NCBI RefSeq assembly: GCF_004770995.1
Contig: NZ_RQHW01000042.1
Span: 62,001-126,000 of the forward strand
Direction of reading: 5' to 3'
DNA length: 64,000 nt
From: Leptospira idonii
Lineage (GTDB): Bacteria; Spirochaetota; Leptospiria; Leptospirales; Leptospiraceae
Shown in pieces: positions 36,139 through 46,809 of this stretch. The position numbers and the translations under genes were made by a program. Below the pieces are notes generated by a model. That model saw only the letters and a list, made by a program, of their open reading frames with translations, searched no databases and was not told the DNA's origin. Within the stretch, counting starts at the first letter, position 1, and each line of letters begins with the position of its first letter.

Positions 36139-37383
36139 ATGTTAGAACGGTTTATAGATTGGTACATCACTGTGATGGCAAACGATACAAATTCGAGCGC
36201 CTCATTCAATTCTTTTATTAAATTTCTCCTCCAGGAGGATTTTTCCATCATTCGCGCCAATATGGGAAATCGAACTCTTCATCCTCAGGTGGAAACTGTG
36301 GCTTACCTATGGGTTGTCAATAAGTTCGAAAATCTTCTCAACGTTCAGCAGGCGCCTTTATTTCATTCCAGTAAAACATACAACTATCCCGAAGGAGTTT
36401 TACAGGAAGCAAGATTCACCGTAGGAGCAGCCCGCACGGATCAGTTCAAGGCAAGCCCCATCCAGTATGTTTTGAAGACTAGGAAGACATATTACTTCTC
36501 GTTTTTGGAACATTCAGGGAACATATTTCCCTATTCCATTTTGGAGGAGCTGGCGCAGTACAATACCACCGGTTATGTGGTGATTCCTTTTTTACAGGGG
36601 GGAGATCCTTTCGCTTTTATGAGTCTTGCTACGGACAGGCCGGAAGGATTTACAAAAGAACAACTCAATTTTTTGGAAAAAGTGATCCCCATTTTCTCCG
36701 TTAGATGGATCGGATTCATGCAGTCAGAGATCACAGAATCCCTGCTAGGGGTTTACCTTGGAAAACATACAGGTTCTCTTGTTTCTTCCGGGAAAGTCTA
36801 TCGGGGCGACCTGGAAAAGATCAATTCCATTATTTGGTTTTCCGATATTCGTAACTACTCGGGTCTAAGTGAAAATCTTTCTCCCGAAGAAGTGATACAA
36901 TTGTTAAATGGCTATTTCGGAGTGGTCATCCCGAATATCGAAAAGAACGGCGGCGAAGTTCTGAAGATGTTAGGGGACGGAATTCTTGCGGTGTTTCCTT
37001 ATGAGAACGGCTATAGAAAAAGGGTAGGATTAAAAGCATTGATTGCCGTTCGAAAAGTATTCGAAGACCTGCGTATTTTGAACAAAACGAGGATTAAGGA
37101 GACAAAAACACCGATCCGCCACGGAGTGGGGCTTCATCTAGGGGAGATCATGTACGGAAATATCGGTTCTCCAGAAAGATTGGACTTTACTGTCATCGGA
37201 GAAGCTGTTAATCTTACCAGCAGAATTGCCGGAATGTGCGGCGTATTAAAAAAGGCCGTTCTTGCCTCTGAGGAATTTGCGAGGGAAGTCGGAGTTCGGT
37301 GGGAAAATATAGGTGAACATAAGTTAAAGGGGTTTGCGAATCCCAGAAATATTTACGCAATTCCGGAAGAAGTGAAGCGGTAA
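36139..37383 (+). CDS. class III adenylate/guanylate cyclase with N-terminal GAF-like domain
   Basis: A 414-residue soluble cyclase. The N-terminal ~200 residues form a GAF-like sensor (GYVVIPFLQGGDPFAFMSLA). The C-terminal cyclase domain has both metal Asp residues, D236 in WFSDIRNYS and D280 in KMLGDGILAVF. It also keeps the purine-site Lys276 and the Asn and Arg of DFTVIGEAVNLTSRI. All catalytic positions are present, so it should make cAMP or a related product; Lys before LGD favours ATP. No membrane helix is seen. The hybrid kinase gene follows 10 bases later, so the two are probably co-transcribed. Confidence 0.9.
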   Translation: MLERFIDWYITVMANDTNSSASFNSFIKFLLQEDFSIIRANMGNRTLHPQVETVAYLWVVNKFENLLNVQQAPLFHSSKTYNYPEGVLQEARFTVGAARTDQFKASPIQYVLKTRKTYYFSFLEHSGNIFPYSILEELAQYNTTGYVVIPFLQGGDPFAFMSLATDRPEGFTKEQLNFLEKVIPIFSVRWIGFMQSEITESLLGVYLGKHTGSLVSSGKVYRGDLEKINSIIWFSDIRNYSGLSENLSPEEVIQLLNGYFGVVIPNIEKNGGEVLKMLGDGILAVFPYENGYRKRVGLKALIAVRKVFEDLRILNKTRIKETKTPIRHGVGLHLGEIMYGNIGSPERLDFTVIGEAVNLTSRIAGMCGVLKKAVLASEEFAREVGVRWENIGEHKLKGFANPRNIYAIPEEVKR

Positions 37384-37393
37384 TACTTTTAAT

Positions 37394-39361
37394 ATGGATG
37401 CTCAGATACTCACAAACATTTTGAACTCTTTAGATGCTTTGGTGTACGTATCCGATTTAGCGAGCGGGAAAATTCTTTTTGTAAACGATTACGGTAGAAA
37501 CATCTGGGGAAATATTTCCGCAGACGACGAGGTTTCCAAAGAAACCGACGAACCTGTCTCTTCTTTCTTTACCTGGAGTTCTTCCATCTTGGACACGAAC
37601 GAGTCCGAGGATGCGAGGCCGCTTTCTTACGAAAGACAATTCGGAAGAGAAGGCGAGTTTTACGAATGTAGAGACACAATCATTCCTTGGAGATCCGGGA
37701 AAGCCCGCCTAACTTGCGCTTTTAATATTCATACGAGAAGAGAAAGAGAAAATCTCTATCGAACCGTGTTTCAGGCGGTGTCCGATTCCATCTTCATTCT
37801 TAAAGTGGAAGAAGACAGTGTGTTTCGTTTTTTAGGATGTAATCCTTCTTTCCAAGACGGGATCAACAAATCCGAAAGTGAAATCTTCGGAAGAACCATC
37901 TCTGAAATTTTCGAAACAAAACAGGCGGAATCTATCCAAAGAAGCTGTAGATCTTGTTTGGAAGTGAAAAACAATATCACTTTCGAATTTTTCGCAGATG
38001 ACAGAAACCAAAAACAAACTTGGTCGATTCAACTCATACCCATCTTAGACGAGTTTGGTGAGATTCCTCTCCTCATCGGAGTCGCATCCAACATCACGGA
38101 CCGCATTCATGCCGAACAGGAGATTCTAAAGTCGAGAGAGGAGTTGAGAGAAGCAAATCAAAGACTTCTGATCGCTATCGACCACTCGAACAAAATGGCA
38201 GATACAGCCAAATCCGCAAACGAAGCAAAGAGTGAATTTTTGGCCAATATGAGTCATGAAATTAGAACTCCCATGAATGGAATCATAGGGATGTCTCATC
38301 TTCTTTTGGACACGGATCTAAATCCCGATCAGCGTAAATATGCCGATTTAGTCAAAACCAGTGCAGAGTCCCTTCTGCAGCTCATCAACGATATATTAGA
38401 TTTTTCTAAAATAGAAGCCAAAAAGATGGTACTGGAGCTGACCGAGTTTCATTTGGGCAAACTTTTAGAGAATGTGCTTTTGCTCTTCCAGCCTAAAACC
38501 AAGGAAAAGGGGATTTATCTTTCCTACGAGCCTGATCCTGCAATGCCTATTTTTTATATGGGAGACCCTACAAGACTTAGGCAAATTTTAATCAATCTTG
38601 TGGGAAATGCGGTTAAATTTACGGAAAAAGGAGGAGTTCGTCTTGCTGTGAATAAAATCAACGAAGCCGATAAATTCCATACCATTAAATTTTCCGTGTT
38701 CGATACTGGGATTGGAATTCCTGAATCCAAACTCTCTCATCTATTCGATCCTTTTTTGCAAGTAGAGGCATCCACTTCCCGCAAGTTCGGAGGAACTGGT
38801 CTCGGCCTAGCAATCGCCAAACAATTGTCAGAGCTTATGGGGGGAGATATAGGAGTGCAGAGTATTTTGGGACAAGGTTCCGTGTTTTGGTTCACTACTA
38901 AATTCGAACTCAGGGGCACTCCAGATTCCAAAGAGTCCGATTTTCCTGCATTCGGCAGAATAGAAAAAAGAAAAATTCGAACCTTTAACGGTAAACGCAT
39001 ATTAGTTGCCGAAGATAATTCCACGAATCAAATAGTGATTTCCGGCATTCTTCGTAAATTCGGAGTCACAGCTAAGATCGTCAATCACGGAAAAGAAGCG
39101 GTATCCGCTTTGGAAATCGCAGAATACGATTTGGTTCTTATGGATTGTCAGATGCCGGAAATGGACGGATTCGAAGCGACAGGAGTGATTCGTTCCGAAA
39201 GTTCGAATGTTCTAAATAAAAAAATTCCTATCATCGCACTTACCGCCTATGCAATGAAAGGTGATCGAGAAAAATGCCTGGATGCAGGGATGGACGGATA
39301 TCTTGCCAAGCCGATCGATCCAGAAGCTTTGGAAGAAGTATTGAGCCACTGGTTGGGATAG
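37394..39361 (+). CDS. hybrid sensor histidine kinase (PAS-PAS-HisKA-HATPase-REC)
   Basis: A 655-residue cytoplasmic kinase without membrane helices. Two PAS domains (about 5-115 and 120-235) lead through a coiled coil to the H-box NMSHEIRTPMNG (His288). The ATPase domain has LVGNAVKFTEKG, DTGIGIP and GTGLGLAIAKQ. The C-terminal receiver carries ILVAEDN, LMDCQMPEMDG (phospho-acceptor Asp584), ALTAYAM and AKPID. No Hpt domain is fused, so phosphate must pass to a separate Hpt protein. The operon partner is the upstream cyclase, which may be functionally linked. Confidence 0.93.
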   Translation: MDAQILTNILNSLDALVYVSDLASGKILFVNDYGRNIWGNISADDEVSKETDEPVSSFFTWSSSILDTNESEDARPLSYERQFGREGEFYECRDTIIPWRSGKARLTCAFNIHTRRERENLYRTVFQAVSDSIFILKVEEDSVFRFLGCNPSFQDGINKSESEIFGRTISEIFETKQAESIQRSCRSCLEVKNNITFEFFADDRNQKQTWSIQLIPILDEFGEIPLLIGVASNITDRIHAEQEILKSREELREANQRLLIAIDHSNKMADTAKSANEAKSEFLANMSHEIRTPMNGIIGMSHLLLDTDLNPDQRKYADLVKTSAESLLQLINDILDFSKIEAKKMVLELTEFHLGKLLENVLLLFQPKTKEKGIYLSYEPDPAMPIFYMGDPTRLRQILINLVGNAVKFTEKGGVRLAVNKINEADKFHTIKFSVFDTGIGIPESKLSHLFDPFLQVEASTSRKFGGTGLGLAIAKQLSELMGGDIGVQSILGQGSVFWFTTKFELRGTPDSKESDFPAFGRIEKRKIRTFNGKRILVAEDNSTNQIVISGILRKFGVTAKIVNHGKEAVSALEIAEYDLVLMDCQMPEMDGFEATGVIRSESSNVLNKKIPIIALTAYAMKGDREKCLDAGMDGYLAKPIDPEALEEVLSHWLG

Positions 39362-39364
39362 CGG

Positions 39365-41233
39365 CTAAAAATAAAAGTAAAAGCTGATGACTAAAGCAAA
39401 TAGAAGGCCGAATCTCCATTCGTCTCTTCTGCAGAATATCTTACGTCTGAATTTTTTGGGAAACAATTCAGAATAACGGTAAGATATATATCCAGACAAT
39501 ATGGCAGTGATCCCGAAACCCAAAACGGCCCAAGTCTTGTTGTCCGCGGGGAATGAAACTTTGAATACGATTAAAATTCCGATAGCTGCCGCATAGACGA
39601 AGCTCAGCAGGATATAAAACTTATTTTTTTTCGATAATCGATTGTTTTGCGATGTTAAATTCTGTGTTCGATTTTTTGCAGAAAGAAAAAGACTTAGAAA
39701 AAAATGAAAGAGGGAAGAGAAGATCACCACTAAAAACACTCTGTGTAGAAAATTGAGATCTTGTCCGAAGATTTTGTAAACAGATTCCCATCCTACCGAA
39801 TGGTAAAGGACTGGCAAAAGAAAAGAAACGATAGGAGCCATCAATATGGTGATCCAAGCGGATCTTCCTTCCGACTTCTTCCATAGAATGCCGAACAGGA
39901 AGACTACCAAAATGCCTGGAGTGAAATGGGAACTTTGAGCCGAAAGTTCCAGAAAAAAATTCTTTTTGGAATGAGGGTCGTGAATCAGCAGCGCCAGTAA
40001 TGTGGTGAATGCGGAGAAAAAAAGTAAAAACCATCTTCCTGTTTTTAGAGAATCTTCATCTTCCGTTTGTTTGTCTTCTTTGCCTTCGATTCCTTGTTGT
40101 TTCCATCTTCTTCTAAAAGGAAGATAAAAATCGATCGTGAATAATGTGGCTGCGGAGTGAAGCATTGAGTCGATGGATGAGAAAATTGCACCTAACAGAC
40201 CGGCAAGAATCACTCCTACCAATCCGTAACCTGCCGGAACGATAAGAAGAACCAATTGAGAAAAGGCTTCATCCGGATCGATTCCTTCCGCTTGCCCGGA
40301 ATGATTCCAAATATGATAACCCGCAACACCTGTGAGTATGGAAAAAAAAGGAACTGAAAGCTTTAAAAAGCCGCTCGCTAAAATTCCTTTCCTAGCCTCT
40401 CTTAAACTGGATGCACCTAATGTTCGTTGAACGACATATTGGTTCGTATTCCAATAGAAAATATGAAGTAGAAATAAACCGCTGAGTGCCCCTGACCAAG
40501 GTAGTAAAGGATGATCGGAAGGAAGATATAAACTCATCCTGCCGGTTCCTAAATCTGCCGCTTCTTTGGCCAAAAGACCTGAGATGCCGCCCACTTCCGG
40601 TCTTGTCAAAGTGAGATAGGCAAGAACCAATCCCGATAAAAGGATGAGAACGGTTTGGATCACATCCGTATATACTACAGATTTTAATCCGCCAAACCAG
40701 GTATAAATGGTGGAGGCAAGTGCGAGTATCACCACAAGTTTTTCATAAGTGAGTGAAGGGAAAGATTGTTCCAAAAAAGGAAGAAAGGCTCTGGCTCCTA
40801 TATATAATCCCGAAGTCAGCTGGATGGTGATGAGTATTAGAACGATCAATGAATAGAAGAGTGCGGATGTTTTTCCGTATCTTCCTTCGAGAAACTGTGA
40901 TAAGGTGAAGAATTTATTTCTGCGAAAAACCGGAAGAAAAACGAATGCTAAAATCAAAATGGCAAAGATGGATCCGAATTCGTAATGGCTTTGTGCGAAT
41001 CCTACTGAGAAGCCGATGCCTAACATTCCTACCAGATGATTGGCGGAGATATTCGTTCCGAAAAGAGAGCCTGCCACTCCCCACCATGGAAGGGTTTTTC
41101 CTCCCAAAAAGTAATCTTTGGCGGTCTTTTCTTCTTTTCCTACATACAGGCCTACCCCAAGCACTAGGAAAAAAGTACAAAGAAAGAAAACTGTGTCCCA
41201 AATAGAAATCATAGCGGATGAATATTCTGTCAT
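39365..41233 (-). CDS. sodium:solute symporter (SSS family)
   Basis: A 622-residue membrane protein with about 13-14 helices. The SSS/SGLT pattern is clear: a first helix near the N-terminus, then DYFLGGKTLPWWGVAGSLFGTNISA, followed by FLEGRYGK and VYTDVIQTVLIL. Such proteins import sugars, amino acids or organic acids with sodium. The TTG at 41260 is possible, but the ATG at 41233 is taken; neither has a clear Shine-Dalgarno. A hydrophilic loop near 400-415 is rich in Lys/Glu. It is convergent with the hybrid kinase gene. The substrate is not predictable. Confidence 0.88.
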   Translation of the reverse strand: MTEYSSAMISIWDTVFFLCTFFLVLGVGLYVGKEEKTAKDYFLGGKTLPWWGVAGSLFGTNISANHLVGMLGIGFSVGFAQSHYEFGSIFAILILAFVFLPVFRRNKFFTLSQFLEGRYGKTSALFYSLIVLILITIQLTSGLYIGARAFLPFLEQSFPSLTYEKLVVILALASTIYTWFGGLKSVVYTDVIQTVLILLSGLVLAYLTLTRPEVGGISGLLAKEAADLGTGRMSLYLPSDHPLLPWSGALSGLFLLHIFYWNTNQYVVQRTLGASSLREARKGILASGFLKLSVPFFSILTGVAGYHIWNHSGQAEGIDPDEAFSQLVLLIVPAGYGLVGVILAGLLGAIFSSIDSMLHSAATLFTIDFYLPFRRRWKQQGIEGKEDKQTEDEDSLKTGRWFLLFFSAFTTLLALLIHDPHSKKNFFLELSAQSSHFTPGILVVFLFGILWKKSEGRSAWITILMAPIVSFLLPVLYHSVGWESVYKIFGQDLNFLHRVFLVVIFSSLFHFFLSLFLSAKNRTQNLTSQNNRLSKKNKFYILLSFVYAAAIGILIVFKVSFPADNKTWAVLGFGITAILSGYISYRYSELFPKKFRRKIFCRRDEWRFGLLFALVISFYFYF

Positions 41234-41324
41234 AATAGACAAAACCTGTATATTATTCAAGGAAATGTTCCGTTTTATTAAATTATCTTGAAGATTCCTC
41301 TAATTTTTAAGAAATGTTGTAGTT

Positions 41325-42479
41325 ATGCAGGATAATTTACAGATTCGTTCCCCCGAAAAAAAGGTAGAAGTGGCTTGGTTTTGCGATTTATGCAACGGAG
41401 ATTACGAATTTTTAGGGGTGCCTGACGGCAAACTCAGGTCCAGTTTCGAACATTGTTCGAATATCATCCGTCTTGCCGATGAATTAGGGTATCAGAATAT
41501 TCTACTTCCTTCATCTTATCAGGTGGGGCAAGATACTCTTAGTTTCGCTTCCGCAGCATCCGTTTTTACTAAAAATATTTCTCTTCTGACTGCGATTCGA
41601 TGTGGGGAGATTCATCCTCCTATGCTTGCCAGAACCCTTTCCACTTTGGATCATATGCTGAAAGGACGATTGAATATCAACATTATCTCTTCCGATCTTC
41701 CCGGGACTGTTAAGGATTCCAAAACAAGATATCAAATTTCAAAAGAAGTGATTCAAATTCTGCAGCAAGGTTGGACCAGAGACAGAATTCAATTCAAAGG
41801 CCAGTACTATGATTTCGATCTTCCTTCGGATCCTGTGAAATCTTACCAAGTGAACGGGGGGCCTTTGTTGTATTTCGGGGGAATTTCGGAACATGCAAGA
41901 GAGTTATGTGCTGAGTTCTGCGATGTATTTCTGATGTGGCCTGAAACGGAAGATAAACTTGCAGAGACGATGAAAGACTTAAGCCAGAGAGCGGCGAAAT
42001 ACGGAAGAAAGATCGATTTCGGTTTAAGGATTCATTTGATCGTAAGAGATACTGAAAAAGACGCAAGAGATGCCGCTAAACAATTGTTATCTAAATTGGA
42101 TTTGGAAAAAGCGAATGATATCAAACACAGGGCTTTGGATTCCAAGTCGGCAGGTGTGCTTAGACAGGATGAACTGAGACAAAATGCGGATTCGGATCTT
42201 TTCATTGAACCGTACATTTGGTCCGGAGTGGGTCTTGCCCGCTCAGGCTGCGGTTCCGCAATCGTAGGTTCTCCGGAACAGGTTTACGAAAAAATTCAAA
42301 AGTACATTTCTATGGGAATCAGAGCCTTTATTTTTTCCGGATATCCTTTGTTAGATGAATGTCGTGTCTTTGCGGATAAGGTTCTTCCTAAACTGGATAC
42401 GATTCATTTTGCAAAAGCACAAGGAAGGCTTCCCGATTTCGAACCGGTCACACCCCTTACTACAGGAGTTAGAAAATGA
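41325..42479 (+). CDS. LLM-class flavin-dependent monooxygenase, SsuD-like
   Basis: A 384-residue luciferase-like FMNH2-dependent monooxygenase close in pattern to alkanesulfonate monooxygenase Ssu[65 protein letters not shown] and [14 protein letters not shown]. SsuD releases sulfite from alkanesulfonates and needs a flavin reductase. No SsuE or sulfonate ABC transporter gene adjoins it. The stop overlaps the start of an aldo/keto reductase gene (ATGA), so the two enzymes probably act in one pathway. Confidence 0.86.
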   Translation: MQDNLQIRSPEKKVEVAWFCDLCNGDYEFLGVPDGKLRSSFEHCSNIIRLADELGYQNILLPSSYQVGQDTLSFASAASVFTKNISLLTAIRCGEIHPPMLARTLSTLDHMLKGRLNINIISSDLPGTVKDSKTRYQISKEVIQILQQGWTRDRIQFKGQYYDFDLPSDPVKSYQVNGGPLLYFGGISEHARELCAEFCDVFLMWPETEDKLAETMKDLSQRAAKYGRKIDFGLRIHLIVRDTEKDARDAAKQLLSKLDLEKANDIKHRALDSKSAGVLRQDELRQNADSDLFIEPYIWSGVGLARSGCGSAIVGSPEQVYEKIQKYISMGIRAFIFSGYPLLDECRVFADKVLPKLDTIHFAKAQGRLPDFEPVTPLTTGVRK

Positions 42480-43378
42480 CGTTGCATCCGATTCAAATTT
42501 CGAAAGAAGTTGTTTTTTCCAGACTTGTATACGGGGTTTGGAGACTTCATGAGGACAAGGAAGGGAATTCTTCCAAAAGAATTCTGGAGAAAGTGGAAGT
42601 CTGTCTCTCTTTAGGGATCGATACATTCGATCATGCGGATATTTACGGAAACTTCGGGAACGAAGAACTTTTCGGAAAGGCGCTTGCGGAAAAACCGGAA
42701 TGGAAAACCAAAATCAAACTGATTTCCAAAACGGGAATTCAAATCCCGAATACAAACATACGTACTAAACATTATAATACTGGATCGGAACATATCCTCC
42801 GTTCGGCGGAAAATTCTTTACGGAATTTAGGAGTTCCTTCTTTGGATCTTCTTTTGATCCATAGACCAGACCCTCTCCTTCATCCGGAAGAAGTCGCGTC
42901 TACATTTACAAAATTAAAAACTTCCGGGAAAGTGAAATCGTTCGGAGTTTCCAATTTTACAATTTCGCAGTTTGCCGCTTTACAGAGTAAATGCGATTTT
43001 CCTTTAGTCACAAACCAAGTAGAGTTTCATCCTTTTCACACGGAACCTTTGTTTGACGGAACATTCGACCAAGCGCTTCAATTCGGATTTGCGCCTATGA
43101 TTTGGTCCCCGACTGCGGGAGGCAGAGTGTTTTCTCCTAATACGGAACAAGAAAAGAATTTGAAGCAGTCTTTGGATGTTTTGGCGAAAAAATACGGAGC
43201 CACGCCGGATCAGATTTTGTATTCGTGGTACTTGCGTCATCCGGCAAACCTCATTCCTGTCTTGGGAACGAACGATACGGAAAGAATCCGTTCCGCAGTG
43301 AAAGCATTTGAGTTCCCTCTGACTAGAGAAGAATGGTTCGAGATTTTAGAGAAGGGGAGAGGAAGAGAAGTCCCTTAA
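42476..43378 (+). CDS. aldo/keto reductase
   Basis: A 300-residue NADPH-dependent AKR of the YdhF type. The catalytic tetrad is visible: Asp52 (FDHADIYG), Tyr57, Lys85 (LISKTGI) and His129 (LLIHRPDP). SFGVSNF and [13 protein letters not shown] are family landmarks of the (beta/alpha)8 barrel and cofactor site. Such enzymes reduce aldehydes; after an SsuD-like monooxygenase, which produces an aldehyde from an alkanesulfonate, a role in aldehyde removal is attractive but inferred. Confidence 0.9.
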   Translation: MTLHPIQISKEVVFSRLVYGVWRLHEDKEGNSSKRILEKVEVCLSLGIDTFDHADIYGNFGNEELFGKALAEKPEWKTKIKLISKTGIQIPNTNIRTKHYNTGSEHILRSAENSLRNLGVPSLDLLLIHRPDPLLHPEEVASTFTKLKTSGKVKSFGVSNFTISQFAALQSKCDFPLVTNQVEFHPFHTEPLFDGTFDQALQFGFAPMIWSPTAGGRVFSPNTEQEKNLKQSLDVLAKKYGATPDQILYSWYLRHPANLIPVLGTNDTERIRSAVKAFEFPLTREEWFEILEKGRGREVP

Positions 43379-43390
43379 ATGAAAGGCATT

Positions 43391-43450
43391 GGGTGGCGGG
43401 TTCAGTTCCCCACCCTTCAATCAGGGCGGGGAGAGTATACCCTCCTCCCC
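43391..43450. terminator. two GC-rich hairpins between convergent genes
   Basis: The first hairpin pairs GGGTGG (43391-43396) with CCACCC (43410-43415). The second pairs GGGGAG (43428-43433) with CTCCCC (43445-43450). They fill most of the 83-base gap between the aldo/keto reductase gene and the convergent membrane protein gene. No long T-tract follows either. Confidence 0.55.
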
Positions 43451-43461
43451 TCGAAGTTCTG

Positions 43462-43902
43462 CTACTCTTCTTCCGAATCCCAGCCTATGGAATAGATGGA
43501 ACCGGCTACGATAGAAAATAGAGTTTGGTATCCTGCCCAAACCCATAAAAGGGAAGTGGGAGCAAATTGAGTCAGCGTGGAAAGAAACAATGTAGGACCT
43601 ACCACAGCCCCCAAAGAGAATAAAATCCCGAATCCAAGGCCGCCTAAAAGTCCTTCCGGCAGACCTTCTCTTGCATAAGCAAAAAGGATCGCCATAAATA
43701 ACGACTGGATCAAATCTCCAGCGACAGGTCCCAGCCAATATACATCCGTCATCGAAACGAATAACGACTGTAAGGAAGGATCGAAATAAAATTTGGAAAA
43801 AAATAACATGCGTAATGGGATAGCAACCGCTTCCCAAAACGCAAACGCAAGAAGGAACCGGACTAATATCCGGTTCCAAGTTTCCGTGTTTGGAGACTTC
43901 AT
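43462..43902 (-). CDS. hypothetical integral membrane protein
   Basis: A 146-residue protein with four predicted membrane helices (about 11-35, 55-75, 82-108, 112-138). It is rich in Gly, Phe and Leu (EGLLGGLGFGILFSLGAVVG). I do not recognise the family. Its ATG lies one base after the thiolase stop, so it is co-transcribed with the beta-oxidation genes; transport or membrane anchoring for that pathway is only a guess. Confidence 0.7.
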   Translation of the reverse strand: MKSPNTETWNRILVRFLLAFAFWEAVAIPLRMLFFSKFYFDPSLQSLFVSMTDVYWLGPVAGDLIQSLFMAILFAYAREGLPEGLLGGLGFGILFSLGAVVGPTLFLSTLTQFAPTSLLWVWAGYQTLFSIVAGSIYSIGWDSEEE

Positions 43903-43903
43903 C

Positions 43904-45169
43904 TTACTTTCCTACGATGAACACCATATTCGTGGTTGCGGAACCACCGATGTTCAACATAAGACCGTTTTTCACGTTTTTCACTTGGTAGTCGCCTGCT
44001 GTTCCTGTCACTTGTTTGTGAAGGTCAAGCATCATACGAACTCCGGAAGCACCTACCGGGTGACCTACACCGATGAGACCGCCGGATGGATTGATCGGTT
44101 TTTTACCGCCGAAGTCAATCGTTCCTTCTTCGATCGCGATGTGTTCCTTACCTGGATCGGAAATTCCGAATGCGGAAATCGCAGCATACTCGGAAGAAGT
44201 GAAACAATCGTGTGTTTCGAAAACATCGATGTCTTTCACGTCCAAGTCCGCTCTTTTGTAAGCGTCTTTTACCGTTTGGCGAGTCCAAGGGAGGATGTAT
44301 TTGTCACCTACGGATTCGTCTTTTTTAGCTTCGAATGTAATCGGAGCTACACGGTGTCCCCAACCTTTCACGCGAGGGATGTCGCCTAAATCTTTTCCGT
44401 GCTTTTTTGCGTAGTCTTTCGCATAACTTTTAGAAGCAAGAACAGTGACTGCCGCTCCGTCAGTTACTTGAGAACAGTCGGAGATACAAAGTCTTCCACC
44501 CACTGCCATATTGTTCGCACCGCCGCGAGCCACAGCGTGTTCTTTGTTCATGAACCAAGAACGAGTTTGAGCCTTAGGGTTACGTTTTGCATTTGCATAA
44601 TTGATTCTGGAAATTTCAGCAAGAGCATCCATGAATCTTTCTTCTTTCAGGTCGTATCTTTCTAAGATAACATCTGCTAGTTTTCCGAAAAGTTTAGGGA
44701 AAGGAAATTGGACTCCCTTAGCTTCTTTTTCGTAATAAGCAGCGGTTCCAAGGAAGTCTCCTCCTACGGAAGAAGATACGGTTTTCATCACTTCGATTCC
44801 GAGAACGATCGCTAAATCGTAATCTTCCGCACGAACGTGAGTGATGGCTGCATCTAGAGCCACGGATCCGGAAGCACAAGCAGCTTCATAACGAGCGCCT
44901 GGAACACCGTAGAAAGCAGGGTTTACTTCGGTTAAAAAAGCACCCAAGTGGCCTTGGTTCGTGTATTGTTCCGCATCAAAGTTTCCCACGAAAACAGCGA
45001 CTCTGTTTTCTTTATTCAGTCTTTTGATTTCGGAATATTCGATTCCAGTCTTTTCGAGAGCATCTTCCATGACTTCTCTCATCATAGACATGAAGGTTTT
45101 GCCTTCTTTGGACCAGTTTCTTTGGAAATCGGTTTGTTCTCCACCGAGAACGAATACTTTATCACTCAT
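43904..45169 (-). CDS. thiolase, SCP-x-like acetyl-CoA acetyltransferase family
   Basis: A 421-residue thiolase-fold enzyme. The nucleophilic Cys98 lies in [12 protein letters not shown]. The His motif [17 protein letters not shown] is present. The usual C-terminal Cys-x-Gly is replaced by [10 protein letters not shown], as in SCP-x-type thiolases, which still cleave 3-oxoacyl-CoA, often branched chains. It lies 14 bases after the dehydrogenase gene and together they would catalyse the last two steps of beta-oxidation. Confidence 0.9.
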   Translation of the reverse strand: MSDKVFVLGGEQTDFQRNWSKEGKTFMSMMREVMEDALEKTGIEYSEIKRLNKENRVAVFVGNFDAEQYTNQGHLGAFLTEVNPAFYGVPGARYEAACASGSVALDAAITHVRAEDYDLAIVLGIEVMKTVSSSVGGDFLGTAAYYEKEAKGVQFPFPKLFGKLADVILERYDLKEERFMDALAEISRINYANAKRNPKAQTRSWFMNKEHAVARGGANNMAVGGRLCISDCSQVTDGAAVTVLASKSYAKDYAKKHGKDLGDIPRVKGWGHRVAPITFEAKKDESVGDKYILPWTRQTVKDAYKRADLDVKDIDVFETHDCFTSSEYAAISAFGISDPGKEHIAIEEGTIDFGGKKPINPSGGLIGVGHPVGASGVRMMLDLHKQVTGTAGDYQVKNVKNGLMLNIGGSATTNMVFIVGK

Positions 45170-45183
45170 AATAGTCTCCTGCC

Positions 45184-46494
<1,311 letters not shown>

Positions 46495-46681
46495 GAAGTT
46501 GGATTCCGAATGTGATTTTTACTTACCTTTTTAGAAAAGGAAACCTCCAGGAATATCGTTTTTTTTGTCAGAATTGTTACAGGAAGAGCAATCGTTTCGT
46601 CTAAACAAATTGGTCTCCACAGTATAATGTGACATAATCCTGCCATTGTCCTTAGAAATAGGAGGGATATTGGGTAGATTT

Positions 46682-46697
46682 AGTGGTACCTACCACT
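46682..46697. repeat. GTGGTACCTACCAC palindrome, copy A
   Basis: Perfect inverted repeat: 7-base arms AGTGGTA and TACCACT around CC. The inner 14-mer occurs again, on the opposite strand, at 48379-48392. Confidence 0.75.
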
Positions 46698-46733
46698 TTT
46701 TCTTTGGAGAAGAGCCTCTAAGGGCAGATAGAA

Positions 46734-46745
46734 GTGTGGTACCTC
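46734..46745 (+). repeat. GTGTGGTACCTC repeat word, copy B
   Basis: The 12-mer GTGTGGTACCTC is repeated exactly at 48328-48339 (minus) and 57444-57455 (plus). This copy is non-coding. Confidence 0.7.
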
Positions 46746-46787
46746 TTACTTTTTTCTATCAGAGTGGGGCGGCTCGGATGAGATTCT

Positions 46788-46809
46788 ATTTGTAGTACCT
46801 CCTACAAAT
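46788..46809. repeat. palindrome over the dusC stop codon, copy C
   Basis: Perfect 8-base arms ATTTGTAG and CTACAAAT around TACCTC. The right arm contains the dusC stop codon (46802-46804, minus strand). It keeps the family core GTACCT but with changed arms that still pair, so pairing rather than sequence seems conserved. Confidence 0.7.

Larger units (their letters stand above)
46495..46801. promoter_or_regulatory. 307-base non-coding gap with dispersed palindromes
   Basis: No gene is evident here. The gap should hold the promoter of the downstream dehydrogenase/thiolase operon on the minus strand. It also contains three members of the GTGGTACCT palindrome family (listed separately) in its dusC-proximal half. 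I found no clear -35/-10 pair or tRNA-like fold. The dehydrogenase start has only a weak Shine-Dalgarno. Confidence 0.55.
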
